Shown one piece after another: positions 40,634 through 50,889 of a stretch of 64,000 nt of DNA. Below the pieces are notes generated by a model. It had not been told where the DNA came from and ran no database searches. It was given only the letters and a program-made list of their open reading frames with translations. The stretch's first letter is position 1; each line of letters begins with the position of its first letter. The translations under genes were made by a program, and so were the position numbers. Source of the DNA: Sergeia podlipaevii (taxonomy: Eukaryota; Euglenozoa; Kinetoplastea; Trypanosomatida; Trypanosomatidae); NCBI GenBank assembly GCA_030849805.1, contig JASANZ010002231.1:1-64000 (forward strand), read 5' to 3'.

Positions 40634-43600
40634 TCACTCATGTAGGAATCTCTCTTTTGTTGAGGGATGAATTGCCGACACAATACGTCCTCCAACAGTA
40701 TAAAAAGCGCTAGTGCTAGCTGGGCCGCGGCCCTTGCACACGGACCAATAGTACCACCTACTCAGCGCGCCAACCACAAGGGTGAGACTACCGACCACTA
40801 TTGAGAAGAGCCACTGCGACGTACAGAGGGGCACAGTAGACATGAAGCGACCGCCACACTGAACAATGAAGACCTGCATGATCGTGATAATGCCAACAAT
40901 GCTGAGAAGTACGTAGCTGTCCTGGCAGTTGCCGAAAAAGCTTTCCTGACGGTGCAACAATCGGGCATTGAAAAAATTAAAAATCTGCATCCATACAAAT
41001 ACATTGAAAACTACACAAATGTGGGTATCGCTAAAGTACGCCTGATCACCGCCAGCTGGCACTCTTGTTGATGTGATGACTAAGGAAGTCGTTGACGTAG
41101 GTGTTGACAAAATCCCTGGAATCATGTTATATCCATACCCCAGAAGCCACAGCTGACACAGCAACTGGAAGCAACTCTGACAAGAGATGCTAAACCACAT
41201 GCTAGGCAAGATAATAGGTGTGTTCTTCGGTTCCGGAGGTCGGCAAAGAAGCGTCTCCTCGCAGGGCAGCTCCGTCGCTAGTGCAAGGGCGGCGAGTGTG
41301 TCCATGATAAGGTTTATCCATAGCAACTGCACCGGTTTCAGCGGGGACATGTTCTGCGCGCTCATGATGGCACCGCAGAAAGCCACCACGCAAGCTGCAA
41401 GGTTCACAGTGAGCTGAAACTGCAGGAACTTGCGAATGTTATCCTTCACGTTGCGGCCCCACATAGTCGCCTTCACCATACCAGCAAAGTTGTCGTTTAT
41501 CAGCACAATATCAGAGGCTCGCTTTGCCACATCGCTGCCCGAGTTCATCGCAAATCCAACATCGCTCAACTTGAGCGCGGGCGCGTCGTTGGTACCATCA
41601 CCGGTCATGCCCACCACCGCAAGAGGGTCCAGCGTGCGCAGCAGCCCAATCATGCGCTTCTTGTCTAGCGGGGTTGCCCGCGCAAGGACACGTACGCGTG
41701 GCATGAAGTGCGTGAGAAGGTCGCTATCTGAGGTGGCTCTAAAAGTGGGGCCATCCAGCACGTAGCCCTGCTGTACAAGCTCAGAGGGTGAAAGCGAACT
41801 AGGAGCCTGCTGCTCTGCGTCGCGGTGGCCAATGCTGTTCATAAACACTACCTCCTCACTCGTGCTCAGTGAACCATTTTCGCCTCCTGCGCCGGCGGCA
41901 CCGCCGGCTCTGCCCAAGAGGCCGCAGCGGCTCGCAATGTTTATAGCAGTAAGAGTAGCGTCACCGGTGATCATTATGACGCGCAAGCCAGCGCACATGC
42001 AACGTTCCACTGCCCTTGGCACCTCTGGTCGCACAGACTCTTCAAGACCCACAACACCGAGAAAACAAAGAGCATCCTCGCGGGGGTTTGAGGGCATCTC
42101 GGCAGCCCCCCGCGCGACCAGAAAGTCCACGTAAGCACAGCACACCGTGCGCAGCCCGGCCTGATTATACCCTTCAATAATCTGCTCATGCTGGCGACGA
42201 GTGTCTGGGGAAAAGGGGATCGTGTTGCCGTCGCTAGAGATAAAAGAACCACAGCGAGCAAGCACCACCTCTGCGGCGCCACTCACAAATTGGCGCACAA
42301 AAGTAGTGCCAGTTGGGTGAGCTACACCGCCCCCACTACTGCCCCCCCGACTGCCACCCGCGTATATGGCACCAGGAAGCAAGCGCAGCATGGTGGAACT
42401 CGCCTTGGTTTGAGAGTTGAAAGGGAACCGCTGAGTGTTTTCACTGTCGCGCAAGGCAGTAAGCATAGTGCTGAAGACACCCTGCAATTGCTGCTGATCG
42501 CCGCGATTGGTTGTATTCGGCCCAACACACCTGACTGCTGCGCAGAGTCGAAGAAGAGCCTCGCCTGTTTTATTCTTGGCACGCCCCACCTCTGGGTCCA
42601 CTGCGTTGCTCACCACACACTCCAGCAGAAGTTTTACCGCGTTGGGATTCGCATCCACCTCCACATTGCCCTGTAAGCTAACACCAGTGGTGGGGCTGTA
42701 GTCGTAACCAAACGGAGATGGCGAGGAAGTTTCGACACCATCATTGCAAAGTCGTGCGCAGTCCATGTCCACTGCGTGGTGGTGCTGCTGCTGCTGTGGT
42801 TGTGCAGCAAAGCTTCTGGTACCACTGGGAAGGAGTGGAGAGCCCTCGCCAACAACATATGTACGCAGGCCAAAAAAGAGTTGGCGCAGGCGCATGTTGG
42901 GTGAGGTGAGAGTGCCTGTCTTGTCTGTGCATAACACCGTGGCCCCGCCCATCGTCTCACAAGCAGCTAGGTGGCGAACGAGATTGCCGTCACGAAGCAT
43001 CAGACGCATGCTGTAGGCGAGGGAGATGGTAACAGATAAAGGAAGACCCTCTGGGACAGCCACCACAACAATGGCAATAGCGGTCGTGAGATTTTCAAAG
43101 AATTTTTTCATGTGAAGTGGAGAACCGTATATAAAATACATGTAAAGCTCCTTGAGAAGCAGAGAGCCAAATGTGAAGGCCGCCGCAAGCATACCAAATT
43201 TACCGATAATCCCAGCGATCACCTCCAGCTGATCCTGAAGCGGGGTGTTTGTCTTCTCAGTGTTTTGAATCGCCATGGTGATGGCACCGGAAAAGCTGCG
43301 CTCACCCACGGCCACTACTACAGCCGTTCCCTCTGCTGAGCCATCTAAAATAGAGGACCCGCTGATAAGAAATGGATCAGCCGAGGCCTGCTTGAATACC
43401 TCATCGTTCTCTCCAGTCACAGAACCCTCATCCACAATGAGAGTGCCGGAGCTATAAAGGAGTAGGGCGTCAAAAGTAAGTTCAATGCCTGCGGACACTT
43501 GCACAACATCTCCAACAACTACTTCCACGCTGGGCACCTCCATCGCATGGTACTCGCTGTGATTGGGGCCGCAGTATCGCCACACCGTCAAACGCGTCCG

Positions 43601-44113
43601 ACCCGCCTCTTCCGTGCGCATTACCTGGGCAAATTGTTCCTGCTTGCGATAGTCGTTGATTGCATTTACGCCAGTTACTAAAATAACTGAAATGAAGATA
43701 GCCGCTCCTTCAATCCAGCCAGTGGTCCAGTCCACCTCTCCAGTGCGAAAGTCAGGCGTCGTAAGGCCAAGAAAAATGGAAATAAAAGCGCACCCAATGA
43801 GAATCTGCACGATGCGATCGTCCTTGATAGACTCGATAGCAAAGTGCAGGATGCTTTCCTTGGGTGGATGTGGCAACTCATTTGCGCCGTATAGTTTACG
43901 ACGTTCTAGCACAGAGTCCTGTCTAATGCCAAGTGTGTGCGCGCCACCAGTTGCTATCGCGTCCGTCTGACCGAGAGATGTCTCTGCTGAACTCGCTTCG
44001 CACAGGCCCAGCTCACGCATCACACCACTAGCGCCGCCACGTTGCTGCAGGTCAGACCATTTTTTATGGCCGACAATGTCGGCAAGCACGTCACCACCAA
44101 CGCCCAAATGCAT
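40634..44113 (-). CDS. Plasma-membrane-type Ca2+-transporting P-type ATPase
   Basis: 1159 residues from an ATG start, a type IIB P-type ATPase expected to pump Ca2+ out of the cytosol or into acidocalcisomes. Visible motifs are T-G-E-N (233-236), P-E-G-L (354-357, ion-binding helix M4), C-T-D-K-T-G-T with phosphorylated Asp397, F-P-F-N-S near 563, M-I-T-G-D (714-718) and M-T-G-D-G-T-N-D (836-843). The M6 segment L-W-I-N-L-I-M-D-T-L-A starts at 931. Ten membrane helices can be traced. The nucleotide-site motif K-G-A-S-E reads S-G-A-A-E at 611-615, lacking the usual Lys. The tail after the last helix is only about 35 residues, too short for the long calmodulin-binding domain of animal pumps. 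Gly/Ser- and His/Gln-rich insertions lengthen the nucleotide-binding domain. Confidence 0.95.
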   Translation of the reverse strand: MHLGVGGDVLADIVGHKKWSDLQQRGGASGVMRELGLCEASSAETSLGQTDAIATGGAHTLGIRQDSVLERRKLYGANELPHPPKESILHFAIESIKDDRIVQILIGCAFISIFLGLTTPDFRTGEVDWTTGWIEGAAIFISVILVTGVNAINDYRKQEQFAQVMRTEEAGRTRLTVWRYCGPNHSEYHAMEVPSVEVVVGDVVQVSAGIELTFDALLLYSSGTLIVDEGSVTGENDEVFKQASADPFLISGSSILDGSAEGTAVVVAVGERSFSGAITMAIQNTEKTNTPLQDQLEVIAGIIGKFGMLAAAFTFGSLLLKELYMYFIYGSPLHMKKFFENLTTAIAIVVVAVPEGLPLSVTISLAYSMRLMLRDGNLVRHLAACETMGGATVLCTDKTGTLTSPNMRLRQLFFGLRTYVVGEGSPLLPSGTRSFAAQPQQQQHHHAVDMDCARLCNDGVETSSPSPFGYDYSPTTGVSLQGNVEVDANPNAVKLLLECVVSNAVDPEVGRAKNKTGEALLRLCAAVRCVGPNTTNRGDQQQLQGVFSTMLTALRDSENTQRFPFNSQTKASSTMLRLLPGAIYAGGSRGGSSGGGVAHPTGTTFVRQFVSGAAEVVLARCGSFISSDGNTIPFSPDTRRQHEQIIEGYNQAGLRTVCCAYVDFLVARGAAEMPSNPREDALCFLGVVGLEESVRPEVPRAVERCMCAGLRVIMITGDATLTAINIASRCGLLGRAGGAAGAGGENGSLSTSEEVVFMNSIGHRDAEQQAPSSLSPSELVQQGYVLDGPTFRATSDSDLLTHFMPRVRVLARATPLDKKRMIGLLRTLDPLAVVGMTGDGTNDAPALKLSDVGFAMNSGSDVAKRASDIVLINDNFAGMVKATMWGRNVKDNIRKFLQFQLTVNLAACVVAFCGAIMSAQNMSPLKPVQLLWINLIMDTLAALALATELPCEETLLCRPPEPKNTPIILPSMWFSISCQSCFQLLCQLWLLGYGYNMIPGILSTPTSTTSLVITSTRVPAGGDQAYFSDTHICVVFNVFVWMQIFNFFNARLLHRQESFFGNCQDSYVLLSIVGIITIMQVFIVQCGGRFMSTVPLCTSQWLFSIVVGSLTLVVGALSRWYYWSVCKGRGPASTSAFYTVGGRIVSAIHPSTKERFLHE

Positions 44114-45306
44114 GGTAGCAAAGGTGCACTAGCGTGGACAATAATAGTGTGGGGTAGCAGGCAAAACACCTTCCAAAAAAAAGTATAAAAGACTAGGCAC
44201 AGGATATCAGAAGAAAGCAAAGTAAAACAAAACTAACACACACACACACACGCAGTGAAGTAGAAAAAAAAAAAAAGTGTTCCAGGATGCAGCGGAAAAA
44301 AGTAACAATATTCCTTCAGAACAAATGGAATCCAGATAACAGTAGTAGTAAGCCGCAACTCTCTCTGCTGATATACCTGCAAAAAAAAAAAAAAAAAGAT
44401 TGCCTAATTATCAAATGTAAATATGCGGTGTATACGAGTATGCTAAAATGATAATAATAACAATAGCAGAACGCTCTCTGTGGTTGTGCAGATCAGTACA
44501 CTGCTTTCGTTGCTGCTTTTCCAGTCAAGACGTGTAAGTGAATCTTCAAATATCCTCAACTCAACTTGAGAGCAGGGGAACCAAAAAAAAAAAGGGTGAA
44601 GGGACAGACGTGATCTGTACACTTCACGACTAATGTGTATCGTGCTGTTGCGCAAGCAAAAATAATGATAAAAAAAATAGATTATTGTTGTTGTTGATAA
44701 GAACACAAGCAAATAGGATACATGAAGCTGAAATGAGATCTTAATGTAGTATCAAGCTGTCTGATCGTCTATTCGTATGCTCTTCATACGTAGTATTTGT
44801 AGCGCTTTTGTTGTGTATGAACAAACATTATTGATAGCAAAGAGTTTTTGTCTGTGCGCTTGCAATCATAGTCAAAAGAAAGGAAAGGCACGCACAGACG
44901 CTATATATCGTGTTGGCTAGAACAAGTGCACTCTTCCAACCTTTATGAAAAAATTTAAAATATATATATAACTATATGCACGTTTGCAGGCAAAGCGCCG
45001 TGTGTGTATAAGTGTACAAGTAGCACCTATCATTTAGCATTGGGTAAAGAAACAGCATTAATAACGCTCAAGGCTTTGCTGGAGAACTCCTGTCGTCCAG
45101 AGAGAGAGAGGAAAACGACAGAGCGTCAAAAGAGAACAAACATAGAAGAAGCGAAGACAACTTATATTTATTCATGAACCTCCTTCCCTCTGTGCATATG
45201 CATCCTCAGTTGGTGCCCACTCACAAACATCGCCTTGAAGGCGAACTAGTACAAAAGATGAAAAGCATTTAGTAAAAAAAAAAAAGCGCAAGATATATAT
45301 GGATCG
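44114..45306. other. Intergenic region with (CA)n and A runs
   Basis: (CA)n at 44237-44251, a run of 17 A at about 44381-44397, and (TTG)n near 44685-44698. No gene seen. Confidence 0.6.
44193..44232 (-). promoter_or_regulatory. Candidate trans-splice acceptor for the Ca2+ ATPase
   Basis: A U/C-rich tract on the minus strand (complement of about 44205-44232) is followed by an AG at 44194-44193, leaving a 5' UTR of about 79 bases. A (TG)n run (complement of 44237-44251) lies directly upstream of the tract. Site inferred. Confidence 0.4.
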
Positions 45307-48051
45307 TTATATAATAATCAATTTCCGGCGTGAATGATCCTTCAAATACACTGGGGCATACATGTAGAAGAGGTTTTGCAACTCCCGAATATACACCTCC
45401 TGTGCTGCTGCTAGTAGCTGACGCTCCCTCTCCTTGTCGTAGTACTGCTTCGGGTTGCTGTACATGCGCGATATACTCTCTGGCAGCTCGAAGTATATCG
45501 GTCTCCCCACCACGGTCGCTACCTTCACGCCGCTCTTGGGCAGCAGATGCTTCAGGATGGGGAGCGATACGCCAAAGGTTTGCTGAAAAAGGCGTTGGAT
45601 AGCCTCCACCCATGTGTGCTTGTGCGTGCCTACGTGCGAACTATCAGAGGAGTGAGACGGAGGAAAGCAGGATAAAGACACACCTTGATGATCTGCCTTG
45701 CCCCCGCCATTCTCCCCTTCCTCCATACACGCGGATTCCCCTTTGGTTCTCCAAAATGGCCTTCTCCGTAAACTCGTTTCCGCCTCAGCAGCCTCTCTTT
45801 CTGTGTTAGGGGAAGAAGACGTCATGAACTGCTGCTGCGGTGATGTTGGTAGTGCTTCTTGTGTCTTGGTGGATGATGAAGACGGCTGTAGACCCTCTCC
45901 GGAGCTCTGCATCACTTTCCGATAGTAGCTAGTGAACATGGAAGCTGTGTCATCCGTCACGCTTTCTCGTTGTGTCGACGCTCCTTTTACCTTCCCATCT
46001 TCGCCTGCCTCTTCATCACATGCCGATGCATCACTTTCCCGCCGTTGCCCATGTTGCGCTCTGTGTCGGGAGAGATATAAGGAATCATCGTCTTCATATG
46101 GGGCGGCAAACCGTGTTGCGTTGGTCTCATACTGCTCGTAGTAATCGGTCTCACCGAACGTGTAGCATGGGACCAGCGCACTGTGCGTCTGCAGCACGAC
46201 ACGGAGGAACCCCTTACGTCGGCGTAGAAGCAGATAGGACGGCCCGTGAGGGCTAGAAAGAAACGCCTCCGATGCACCGCCTGGATAGAGGAGAAGGTGG
46301 TTGAGATCATTTGGCAGGACGTACTCTTCTTCAGCGGTTGCCGCTGGTGACGGAGCCTCAGTGCCCACGCTTCCTGCCGCAATGTCAGAAGCAGCTGATG
46401 AATTGGGGGGCCGATGACGCCCGCCAAACTGGCGAATGCGCTTGTTATTGTACTCGAGTACCCGCTTGCACGTTTGATAGGAAGCGGCCAGCATTCCCTG
46501 AAAGAGGTAAATTTCTCGCATCACTGGTACGTAAAAGGGAAAGCTCGCCACTACTGCGCGCACCCGCACCCGCAGCGCGTCACGGCGTCGTTTGGGTCTC
46601 ACCACAGGAGCGGGGGCCAATCCAGCAGGCGGCACAGACTCATCCCGTGAAGGCAAAAGCACGAAACGGCCGCTCTTCTCATCATACAGGTAGTGGCGTG
46701 CCTTGGCATATATAGGAAGGGCTGCCACTGAACCAGGCAACGACTGCCCGCCTGCCGAATGCTGAGACAAAAGCGGAGAAGCTGCAGGACTGAATCCAGG
46801 GCTGTGAGAAGCGTGGTTGCTGCTGCCGCGACTCGCATCAGGAGGTGGCAAGGATGGTGCATGTGGAGATGCGATGGCTGCCGCTGGAGCTGGAATGGTA
46901 TCCCACCACTCTCGGTGTGTAATGGCTGGCGTGGTGATCGGAGAAGCGATCGCCTCAGCACCTTGGCCCTCCGCCACGTCACCATGAATCCCTGAAGAAT
47001 CCCAAGTCGGAAAGCGAGATGTTTCGTATGTGTGCGTGGCTGAGGAGGTGCCAGTGAGTCCGCGATTATCCACAAAGAGGATGCGATCACGGCCCACCAC
47101 GTTGCTCATGAGGCTCACAAAGGAGCAGATGGGTAGAATGCCGTGTGGGTGGGCAGCAATAAAATAGGACGTACGCTCCACAGCAGCTGGAGCGAGCGGA
47201 GTCGTAGCGCTAGAGGCCTGCGCACTGGCTGTCGTATTGTCAGGAGAAGAAGCATGGGCCTCCGCACATTCAGCCAGATTCTCAGCATTCAAAGCACTAG
47301 TGTCGGAGGATGAAACACCTGAAAAAGATGCAACCACGTTTTGCTTGTGTCGCTGTGCATTGAGCTCTTTAAGCTCATCGGCATCCCAGTCATCCATGTC
47401 AGAGGGAAGCCTGTCTGCGGCTTCCTCTCTCGACCGTTTCAGTTCACGAAGCAGTTTGAGGTTCTCCTCGGTCGGGTAGCGAAACAAAGGCAAGGGCCCA
47501 TACGCAGGTACCAGTTCAAGCCCAAAATAGTCACGCACACAGTAGCATTTCCATTTAGTGTATGGAAGATAGATGTAAAATTTGAACAAGTTAAAAAGAC
47601 GATTGAAGCAGTTGTTGTTGTGTCGTTTTAAAATGAGACTTCTCTCGCGCCCGTCAAGGTAAAAGAAATGCACATAACCAAAGTAGAGCACGAAGGATAC
47701 AATCAGAACAACGGTAGAAGGCAGTAGTGGCAGGCGTTGCAGGAACCACATGACAATGGGCGGGATTCCCGTAATACAGTGATTACTGACGCATGCGGCG
47801 TCACCACTAGCACTTGAGCTCAGCTCCACTAACCGCAATGGGCGGTAAATGCCGTAAGTACACGGGATAAACAATGTGCCGAGGAACATCATTCGCAACA
47901 CCGCATCAAGGAGCCACGCCTGTCGTGCATGGCGTCCTTCACCTCGCAGTTGATGGCCACCTCCTCTAAAAATAGCATGACTTCGAAGAAATGAGAGTAA
48001 AGGGAGGACAATCAGCACAATAAAGAAAAACGTAAGAACGTAGAGGCGCAT
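45307..48051 (-). CDS. DGAT2-family acyltransferase, greatly extended
   Basis: 914 residues from the ATG at 48051-48049. The open frame runs 21 codons further to a GTG, but those codons pass through a (TG)n microsatellite. Three N-terminal hydrophobic segments (about 2-20, 53-70 and 113-130) suggest an ER-membrane anchor. The DGAT2 (diacylglycerol/monoacylglycerol acyltransferase) core is split. The catalytic H-P-H-G is at 301-304. A middle block starts F-P-F-Y-V-P-V-M-R-E-I-Y. L-Y-P-G-G-A-S-E-A-F runs to 597, followed by R-R-K-G-F and a hydrophobic strand L-V-P-C-Y-T-F-G-E ending near 634. The C-terminal block ends near the stop. Typical family members are about 330-390 residues; here a disordered Ser/Pro/Ala-rich insertion of roughly 160 residues and another of about 150 interrupt the core. 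It should make triacylglycerol or wax-type esters; substrate is inference. Confidence 0.88.
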   Translation of the reverse strand: MRLYVLTFFFIVLIVLPLLSFLRSHAIFRGGGHQLRGEGRHARQAWLLDAVLRMMFLGTLFIPCTYGIYRPLRLVELSSSASGDAACVSNHCITGIPPIVMWFLQRLPLLPSTVVLIVSFVLYFGYVHFFYLDGRERSLILKRHNNNCFNRLFNLFKFYIYLPYTKWKCYCVRDYFGLELVPAYGPLPLFRYPTEENLKLLRELKRSREEAADRLPSDMDDWDADELKELNAQRHKQNVVASFSGVSSSDTSALNAENLAECAEAHASSPDNTTASAQASSATTPLAPAAVERTSYFIAAHPHGILPICSFVSLMSNVVGRDRILFVDNRGLTGTSSATHTYETSRFPTWDSSGIHGDVAEGQGAEAIASPITTPAITHREWWDTIPAPAAAIASPHAPSLPPPDASRGSSNHASHSPGFSPAASPLLSQHSAGGQSLPGSVAALPIYAKARHYLYDEKSGRFVLLPSRDESVPPAGLAPAPVVRPKRRRDALRVRVRAVVASFPFYVPVMREIYLFQGMLAASYQTCKRVLEYNNKRIRQFGGRHRPPNSSAASDIAAGSVGTEAPSPAATAEEEYVLPNDLNHLLLYPGGASEAFLSSPHGPSYLLLRRRKGFLRVVLQTHSALVPCYTFGETDYYEQYETNATRFAAPYEDDDSLYLSRHRAQHGQRRESDASACDEEAGEDGKVKGASTQRESVTDDTASMFTSYYRKVMQSSGEGLQPSSSSTKTQEALPTSPQQQFMTSSSPNTEREAAEAETSLRRRPFWRTKGESACMEEGENGGGKADHQGVSLSCFPPSHSSDSSHVGTHKHTWVEAIQRLFQQTFGVSLPILKHLLPKSGVKVATVVGRPIYFELPESISRMYSNPKQYYDKERERQLLAAAQEVYIRELQNLFYMYAPVYLKDHSRRKLIII

Positions 48052-49789
48052 AAAAAAAAATCCAATATATATATTCTTCCTCTCTGTGTCGAACGCACAC
48101 ACACACACACACACGCAACAGAGTAGCTGACTTTATTGCAACAAGTAAACTGCAGTGCTGTGTTTCACGTGTAACTAACCATCAAACTATCCAGTGTGAT
48201 AACCTCAGTAGTAGTGACTAGCAAAAACAATGAGAGGGGAAGGAGAGAAGGAAAACAAACGATATAATTGTAAAGACAAGAAAAAAGAAATGAAAGAGGG
48301 GCTATTCCACTGATGTGGCGACACAACTGACAAAAAAAAAAAATGCCGCTCCAGGAAAGAACTAAAAAATTGTTCTTCTGTTAACTGTTTACGTGTTGTT
48401 CGCTACAAACAAAAAAAGAATGAAAGAAAAAGAGAGCATGCAACAAAAAAAAAGACAGTAATAAAAGAGAGAAAGATATCGGCCCTCTAGGACCTCACTA
48501 GTAAGCAATGTCATCCAAAAGAAAACCAGCTGCCTCGCAGACCGGAATAGCAAACCACAAACAACGATGTAGTTGGAGTAATGTGTGCTGTTGCTGTACT
48601 TTTAATTCCCTCGTCCGTTATTGAAGTTCTTCCTTCAACAAATGTTGCTTTATCCTTCAAAAAAAAAAAAAAAAACAGTGAGTACTCCAAGAATACGTAT
48701 CACACATGCCAAAGCAGCATATTGAAAAAAATCCAGCAATACACGCGCGCTCAACCGCAAAAAGCTTATAAAAGTAGATTCTCGGCCCTTCATCAATAAA
48801 AGAAAAAAAAAACAGATGTACAANAAAAAAAAAAACAGTGAGTACTCCAAGAATACGTATCACACATGCCAAAGCAGCATATTGAAAAAAATCCAGCAAT
48901 ACACGCGCGCTCAACCGCAAAAAGCTTATAAAAGTAGATTCTCGGCCCTTCATCAATAAAAGAAAAAAAAAACAGATGTACAAAAAAAAATGCGGGGGGA
49001 GGCTTGCATCGCAAAACATGCACAAAAGCTGAATATGTACATATTCGTACTGTTGTTAAATGCATGCATGTGTTCGTATGTGTAGGTATATATACGTTTG
49101 CAGCAGATATGTGTTGTTTCATGCTCACTATACACCCTCATTGCCAATTCCACTCTCCATTCAACAATATCTTTTAAAATGATTAAGTGTGCAATATATA
49201 TATATATACTGATAATGCACATTAGAAAAAGGAGCGCGCGCGCACACATATGACACTGCCCTTCTCTGTAAGGCGGCCCAAATGGTGAAAAGAGATAAAG
49301 TAAAAGTAAACAACAGAGCAGGGGAGAAGGAAAGATAACATGCAAGCCAGAAATGCAGCAAAGGCAACCCATATAGCAGGACCACTAAAACACACACACA
49401 AAAAAAAAAACATTTCAAAGATAGTACTAAAAAAAAAAAAACTGCAGCGCACATACAAGAATGTTGGCTTCCCTACTTCGGAATGCTTCTACAGCTGAGC
49501 TGCGACATGAAGAGCAAGAAAAATCTATAAATGAGAAACCAGAAGATAAAGGAACACGCAGACACAGTTGATAAAAAAAAAAAGAGAGAAACATAATAAT
49601 GTAAAACAGCAATTAGTCCCTCCTTTGCCTTTCCATAAAACAGAAGACGAGCGTATATAGATAGATATACAGATATCCGCACAAACTAAAACTGTTGTGT
49701 GCCTAGATATGGCGCTCCTTCCAGAAGATGGAGAGAGAGAAAAAAAAAGGAGTAGGTAGCATCCAGCGTCTTTGGACAGCGGCGCGCCT
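48052..49789. other. Intergenic region with an exact tandem duplication
   Basis: (CA)n at 48096-48114 lies 45 bases before the DGAT2-type ATG. The duplication at 48661-48990 is listed separately. The rest is AT-rich with A runs (49399-49410, 49429-49440) and (AT)n near 49194-49208. No credible gene; open frames here are low-complexity. Confidence 0.6.
48661..48990. repeat. Exact 160-bp-period tandem duplication with an ambiguous base at the junction
   Basis: Bases 48676-48823 recur as 48836-48983, offset by 160. By eye the two 148-base units are identical. Each is preceded by an A run, and the single ambiguous base of the window sits inside the A run between them at 48824. This may be a true recent duplication or two overlapping contig ends joined without merging. 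Confidence 0.9.
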
Positions 49790-50197
49790 TTAAGGATACA
49801 AAGTGTTCCAGGTGTACAGGCCACCAAGAAGCACAAGGACGCGATTCGGCGCGGGAGGTCGGCTGACCGTCCTGGTGTACTCGTTGATGAATTCACGAGC
49901 CGCATAGTCATCAATGTCAGGGCTCTGAGCTGACACAAAGACAACAGGGCGGTCAGGAAACTTGGACTCCAGCACACGGCACTCCTCAACAAGCTCGGTA
50001 AAGTTGAGAGAGTGAACGGGCTTGTTAATGCTGCCAGGAATGTGCCTCTGCGCAAACTCTTCAGCAGGGCGGACATCTAGTATTGCTACAGCGGCCTCTC
50101 CTTGCGCCGCAAGCGCGTGCAGATCCTCGGCGGTGATCTCAGCTGGCTGGGTGGTGGCTACCTCCTCTGCATTCAATGAAAGCCGGCGCTTCTGCAT
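49790..50197 (-). CDS. Rhodanese/Cdc25-fold protein without the catalytic cysteine
   Basis: 135 residues from an ATG start, a single rhodanese-homology domain. The D-V-R-P-A-E-E-F-A-Q-R-H-I-P-G-S-I-N signature is at 41-58. The strand before the active-site loop, V-V-F-V-S-A-Q-S-P, is at 85-93. In Cdc25/arsenate-reductase-type relatives such as the Leishmania ACR2 enzyme this loop reads C-A-Q-S or similar with a catalytic Cys and a downstream Arg. Here Ser89 occupies the Cys position, and the loop S-P-D-I-D-D-Y lacks the Arg. I infer a catalytically inactive binding domain. The C-terminal helix ends in a G-G-L-Y-T-W strand typical of the fold. No transit peptide is obvious. Confidence 0.85.
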   Translation of the reverse strand: MQKRRLSLNAEEVATTQPAEITAEDLHALAAQGEAAVAILDVRPAEEFAQRHIPGSINKPVHSLNFTELVEECRVLESKFPDRPVVFVSAQSPDIDDYAAREFINEYTRTVSRPPAPNRVLVLLGGLYTWNTLYP

Positions 50198-50889
50198 TTT
50201 ACAGACTGAAATGCGTTTTCAAAAAAAAAAAATTGCAAATAAAAAAGGTTGTTGTGCTCTATGTTAGAAGGAGCCAATTGAAATAGAGAAGAGCAAAGAG
50301 AGACACAGAAAAAAAAAAAGCTATAGCAAAGGCAACTTAGAATTTTTATTTTTTTTTTAAAAAAAGAAGATGGGAAAACAAAATAATAAAGAAGTGTACG
50401 GTGTCAGTTATATCTCTGTAAATGATCGCACAGAAGATGCACGAAGAAGGGGATCAAAACATTTTTTTTTTTAAGCAATTCAGCAGCAAAAATCTGTAAC
50501 CTGTATTCTTAATTGGTTTAATTCTTCTTTTTCTTTTATATTTTCTCTTGCTGTTGTCGTCATTTGCTTGTTCGTCTCAAAGCTTTATCAAAACAAAATG
50601 CAATTAAAATATATAATGTTGCAGCAATATATATATATATATATATGCAAAAGTGCGCGTATGTAACTAGAGAGGAAAGGATGCTTCTGTGTTGATCACA
50701 TAACCATGATAAATAAAGTAATGATCACAGCATTCTCCGCAATGTACTTTGCACCTATATCCACCACACTCGCAGCATTCTTATTAAAGAAGAAAAGAAA
50801 GTAAACCTCTTTGTGAAAAACTATGCACGGCACTAACACACACACACACACACACACATGGTTATTTTTTAAGGAGAGAATAGTTTGTT
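50198..50889. other. Intergenic region with (AT)n and (CA)n
   Basis: A runs near 50221-50232, an A/T tract near 50347-50365, (AT)n at about 50629-50646 and (CA)n at about 50836-50858, close after the stop of the SKP1-like gene. No gene seen. Confidence 0.6.

Noticed and set aside
48052..48114. 21-codon GTG-initiated extension of the DGAT2-type protein
   Set aside because: It also reads through a (TG)n repeat and lacks an ATG start.
48650..49128. Several overlapping low-complexity frames across the duplicated stretch
   Set aside because: They run through A/T homopolymers and the ambiguous base and repeat because the DNA is duplicated.
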